This document shows, in pieces, positions 61,477 to 64,000 of a stretch of DNA of 64,000 bases. The DNA is from Thalassotalea profundi. GTDB lineage: Bacteria > Pseudomonadota > Gammaproteobacteria > Enterobacterales > Alteromonadaceae. The stretch is from NCBI RefSeq assembly GCF_014653195.1, contig NZ_BNAH01000001.1, positions 143,323-207,322 of the forward strand, in the 5' to 3' direction. The translations under genes and the position numbers were made by a program. Each line of letters starts with the position of its first letter. Positions within the stretch are counted from its first letter, which is position 1. The notes beneath the pieces were generated by a model. That model was not told where the DNA came from. It searched no databases and saw nothing but the letters and a program-made list of their open reading frames with translations.

Positions 61477-61983
61477 CTAATGATAGATACGACCAATACA
61501 TTCTAATTGCGTGAGATATATTCTTAAATCTAATTCAATTTGATGGTAGTCGGGCATCATATGACAACAAAGTTGATAGAATGCTTTGTTGTGCTCTTTC
61601 TCTTTCAAATGCGCTAACTCGTGAACGACGATCATTTCTAAAAATTCTTCAGGAGCCGATTTGAAAACGGTGGCAATGCGAATTTCATTTTTACTTTTTA
61701 GCTTATTGCCTTGCACTCTTGAAACAAAAGTATGTAAACCTAGCGCGTTATTAATGACGTGTATTTTATCGTCAAATTGTATTTTACTCAGTGGAGAAGA
61801 TTTCTTTAAGTATTGGTTTTTTATTGCCATTACAAAACTTCTCAGGGCCTTATCATTAACAATAGTGTGGGCTTGAGGATATTTAGATAATAAATACTTA
61901 CTTAAGGTTTGTTTTTCAAGCATCAACTTAACTTGATTTTGTATTTCAATAGAATAAGACGATATGTATTTTAGCTGTGTCAA
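61477..61983 (-). CDS. YgjP-like (DUF45/WLM) metallopeptidase
   Basis: A 168-residue protein with HELAH (121-125) followed by His131 in EKEHNKAFY, the zinc motif of the YgjP family. No signal peptide. Family members are proposed cytoplasmic proteases; no substrate is known here. Single gene. Confidence 0.87.
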   Translation of the reverse strand: MTQLKYISSYSIEIQNQVKLMLEKQTLSKYLLSKYPQAHTIVNDKALRSFVMAIKNQYLKKSSPLSKIQFDDKIHVINNALGLHTFVSRVQGNKLKSKNEIRIATVFKSAPEEFLEMIVVHELAHLKEKEHNKAFYQLCCHMMPDYHQIELDLRIYLTQLECIGRIYH

Positions 61984-62075
61984 TGGTGGTTTTTCTTGAT
62001 TATGTTTATTGCAATATTATATGAATAAATGTCATAAATTGCATCGTAAACGGGTTTTTAAAAAGTGCTTAATAA

Positions 62076-62109
62076 AAAAGACCGCTGGTAGTATTAAAAG
62101 CGGTCTTTT
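62076..62109 (-). terminator. Terminator of the M2 peptidase gene
   Basis: An 11-bp stem AAAAGACCGCT/AGCGGTCTTTT. On the minus strand six T follow. It lies about 65 bp past the peptidase stop codon. On the other strand there are also four T within the stem, so it may work both ways. Confidence 0.85.
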
Positions 62110-62175
62110 GTCTCTGCTCCAACTGATGACGTTACAGTTTGGACATTAGCTATTTAATTACTCCTTTTAGATTAA

Positions 62176-64000
62176 TTAAAAACCGCACTGTTTGCCTTGA
62201 TTCTTCTCTTTTAACCAAGCATGTAATGGCGCAAAGTAATCTAAAATAGCGGTAGCGTCCATTTGCTCACTACCGGTTAATACCTTATACGCTTCTTGCC
62301 ATGGTTGGCTGGCACCCATTTCTAGTACAGTATTTAGCGCGTTTCCGGCTTCTTTACTGTTATAAATAGAACATCTATGAATTGGATCGGTATTGCCTGA
62401 TATTTCACATAATGCTTTATGAAATTCAAATTGCTGTATATGGGCTAAGAAATAACGGCTGTACGGAACACCACCTGGAACGTGATACTTTGCACCAGGA
62501 TCAAATGCATCTGCTGAACGTTCAATAGGAGCAGTAACTCCTTGATATTTCTCACGTAATTCCCACCATGCGGTATTGTAGTTTTCAGGTGTTATCTCAC
62601 CTGAGTATACTTTCCAACGCCATTGATCAACGAGTAAACCAAAAGGTATAAAAGCAACTTTATCTAAAGCCATTTTTAACAGTAAGCCAATATCTTTTGA
62701 TTCATCAGGAATACTGTCAATTAAGCCTATTTCTTTAAGGTACTTTGGTGTTACTGATAACGCGATAGTGTCACCAATAGCTTCATGAAAGCCGTCATTT
62801 GCACTTCCTTGATAAAATACTGGTTGGTTTTGGTAAGCGCGCTGATAAAAATTATGTCCAAGTTCATGATGGATAACGTTAAAGTCTTCACCTGTCTTTT
62901 GAATACACATTTTTATGCGAATATCATCTTTTGAATCTAAATCCCATGCTGATGCATGACATACTACATCTCGGTCTTTAGGCTTAGTAAATAATGAACG
63001 TGTCCAGAATGTTTCAGGTAATGCTTCAAACCCTAAGGAGGTAAAGAATTTTTCAGCGCCTTTTACCATTTTTATTTCGTCGTAGCCATGTTTAGCTAAT
63101 TGTTTGGTCACATCATAACCAGGATCTGCATCTTCTGGCGCAACTAAATCGTAAATATTCCCCCATGATTGCGCCCACATGTTACCTAATAAATGTGCAG
63201 GAATTGGTTTGTCTTGTGGTACTTTATCTTCACCATATTCTTCACCCAACTCAGAGCGAACATAGCAATGTAAATCTTCATATAGTGGTTTAACTTGTCC
63301 CCATAAACGATCTAACTCTTGGGCAAACTCGCTTGAAGACATATCATAATTTGAACGCCACATTACGCCTAAATCTTCGTAACCTAAACCTTTAGCACCT
63401 TCATTGGCTAATTCTGATTGACGAACAAAAGCCGATTTCATCGCCGGACTTACGGTACGCCACCCTTCCCAAAGTTCAAGAAGTTCATCGTAATTGCGTG
63501 ACGTAGCTAATGTTGCGGTCATATCACCTAAACTTAGTTTTTCGCCGGCTTTGTTAGTATAAGTGCCTTTACCATACATACTATTTAATTCAGAGCCTAT
63601 TCTTGCTAGTTCAGCAGACTTTTCGGGATCTTGAGGGGCAGGCATAACCAGGCTTTGTTTAAGAATATTTAACTTTCTGCGTTGATCATCTGTTACTTTT
63701 ACATCGTCATATTTTGCTGCTTCCATAGCAAACCTGACACCGGATTCGGTTGATTTTTGGCTGGCGAGTGCGGCTAATATATCTGTATCGTCAGTAATAA
63801 AGTTGGCGTTGATCCAAGCGGCTCTTGCTCCTTCTAAATTTAATGCAATTATTTCTTTTTCAACGGCCGTTAAGAACTTTTCAGCATCTTGAGAGGTTAA
63901 TTCTTTAGCTACTATAGATGATGAATTAGCTTGCTCAGTTTCAGCTGATACTGTTTTATTATTATCGTTACAAGCACTTAATGCTGCCACTAGACATAAG
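62176..64000 (-). CDS. M2-family (angiotensin-converting-enzyme-like) peptidyl-dipeptidase, 5' end outside window
   Basis: A zinc peptidyl-dipeptidase of the ACE type, here a lipoprotein: the frame enters at the window edge as LCLVAALSAC, a lipobox, so only the first few codons are missing. The catalytic HHELGHNFYQ is intact, with the second Glu in FHEAIGDTIALS. FGLLVDQWRWKVYSG and YFLAHIQQFEFHKALC are M2 hallmarks. At more than 600 residues it is of normal bacterial length. It probably works in the periplasm or outer membrane. Confidence 0.93.
   Translation of the reverse strand, partial: LCLVAALSACNDNNKTVSAETEQANSSSIVAKELTSQDAEKFLTAVEKEIIALNLEGARAAWINANFITDDTDILAALASQKSTESGVRFAMEAAKYDDVKVTDDQRRKLNILKQSLVMPAPQDPEKSAELARIGSELNSMYGKGTYTNKAGEKLSLGDMTATLATSRNYDELLELWEGWRTVSPAMKSAFVRQSELANEGAKGLGYEDLGVMWRSNYDMSSSEFAQELDRLWGQVKPLYEDLHCYVRSELGEEYGEDKVPQDKPIPAHLLGNMWAQSWGNIYDLVAPEDADPGYDVTKQLAKHGYDEIKMVKGAEKFFTSLGFEALPETFWTRSLFTKPKDRDVVCHASAWDLDSKDDIRIKMCIQKTGEDFNVIHHELGHNFYQRAYQNQPVFYQGSANDGFHEAIGDTIALSVTPKYLKEIGLIDSIPDESKDIGLLLKMALDKVAFIPFGLLVDQWRWKVYSGEITPENYNTAWWELREKYQGVTAPIERSADAFDPGAKYHVPGGVPYSRYFLAHIQQFEFHKALCEISGNTDPIHRCSIYNSKEAGNALNTVLEMGASQPWQEAYKVLTGSEQMDATAILDYFAPLHAWLKEKNQGKQCGF

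Overview
The window is a low-GC gammaproteobacterial chromosome segment. Gene content (cyd operon, Mla/RND lipid genes, motY for a sodium-driven polar flagellum, DMSP/acrylate-type acuR-acuI, many two-component proteins, a possible GlyGly-CTERM tail) points to a marine Alteromonadales bacterium, most like Colwelliaceae. That placement is an inference from family knowledge, not from a database search. I see no phage, transposase, integrase, CRISPR array or rRNA operon.

Layout. 0-2 kb: tandem tRNA-Lys genes, nadA and tRNA-Ser, the order expected downstream of tol-pal. 2-13 kb: a secreted lysozyme-fold protein and its partner, a DMT transporter, a lipoprotein amidohydrolase, a ferritin-like protein of the encapsulated-ferritin family that lacks the encapsulin targeting tail, a phosphatase-lipid kinase fusion, and an mlaA-RND pair. 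13-20 kb: BON protein, 2OG oxygenase, rnt/motY (motY with a FliA-type promoter), cyclophilin, and a TetR regulator with three operators beside an AhpD-like/FrnE-like pair. 20-29 kb: AFG1/ZapE ATPase, PhyH oxygenase, MYG1, ldhA, LOG protein, a diguanylate cyclase and acuR-acuI with twin operators. 29-36 kb: a five-gene phosphorelay operon ending in a sigma-54 activator, next to a small stress operon (DUF1328 protein plus lipoprotein) that has a good sigma-54 promoter. 36-41 kb: phytase-like lipoprotein and a persulfide/sulfite detoxification operon. 41-46 kb: ybiT, yehS, a thiol peroxidase-like protein, a DUF885 protein.

46-50 kb is the accessory part. A decayed copy of the promoter and 5' end of rimO lies about 3.3 kb upstream of the intact rimO. 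Between the two copies are three genes for secreted proteins, one of them (a lipase-like protein with a KTSC tail) broken by two frameshifts. 50-61 kb: rimO, then a respiratory block: a PAS-sigma-54 activator with a Cys/His-rich sensor, its probable tandem binding sites, a -24/-12 promoter, an FNR-like box, a degenerate gbsR-type regulator gene, cydABX, cydDC and a haem-binding DUF3365 protein. 61-64 kb: a YgjP-like metalloprotease and a truncated-by-window M2 peptidase.

The observations I consider most worth following are the two sigma-54 circuits (DUF1328 operon; gbsR-cyd cluster), the orphan 76-residue histidine phospho-acceptor protein in the phosphorelay operon, the rimO duplication with its cargo, and the stand-alone encapsulated-ferritin homologue.
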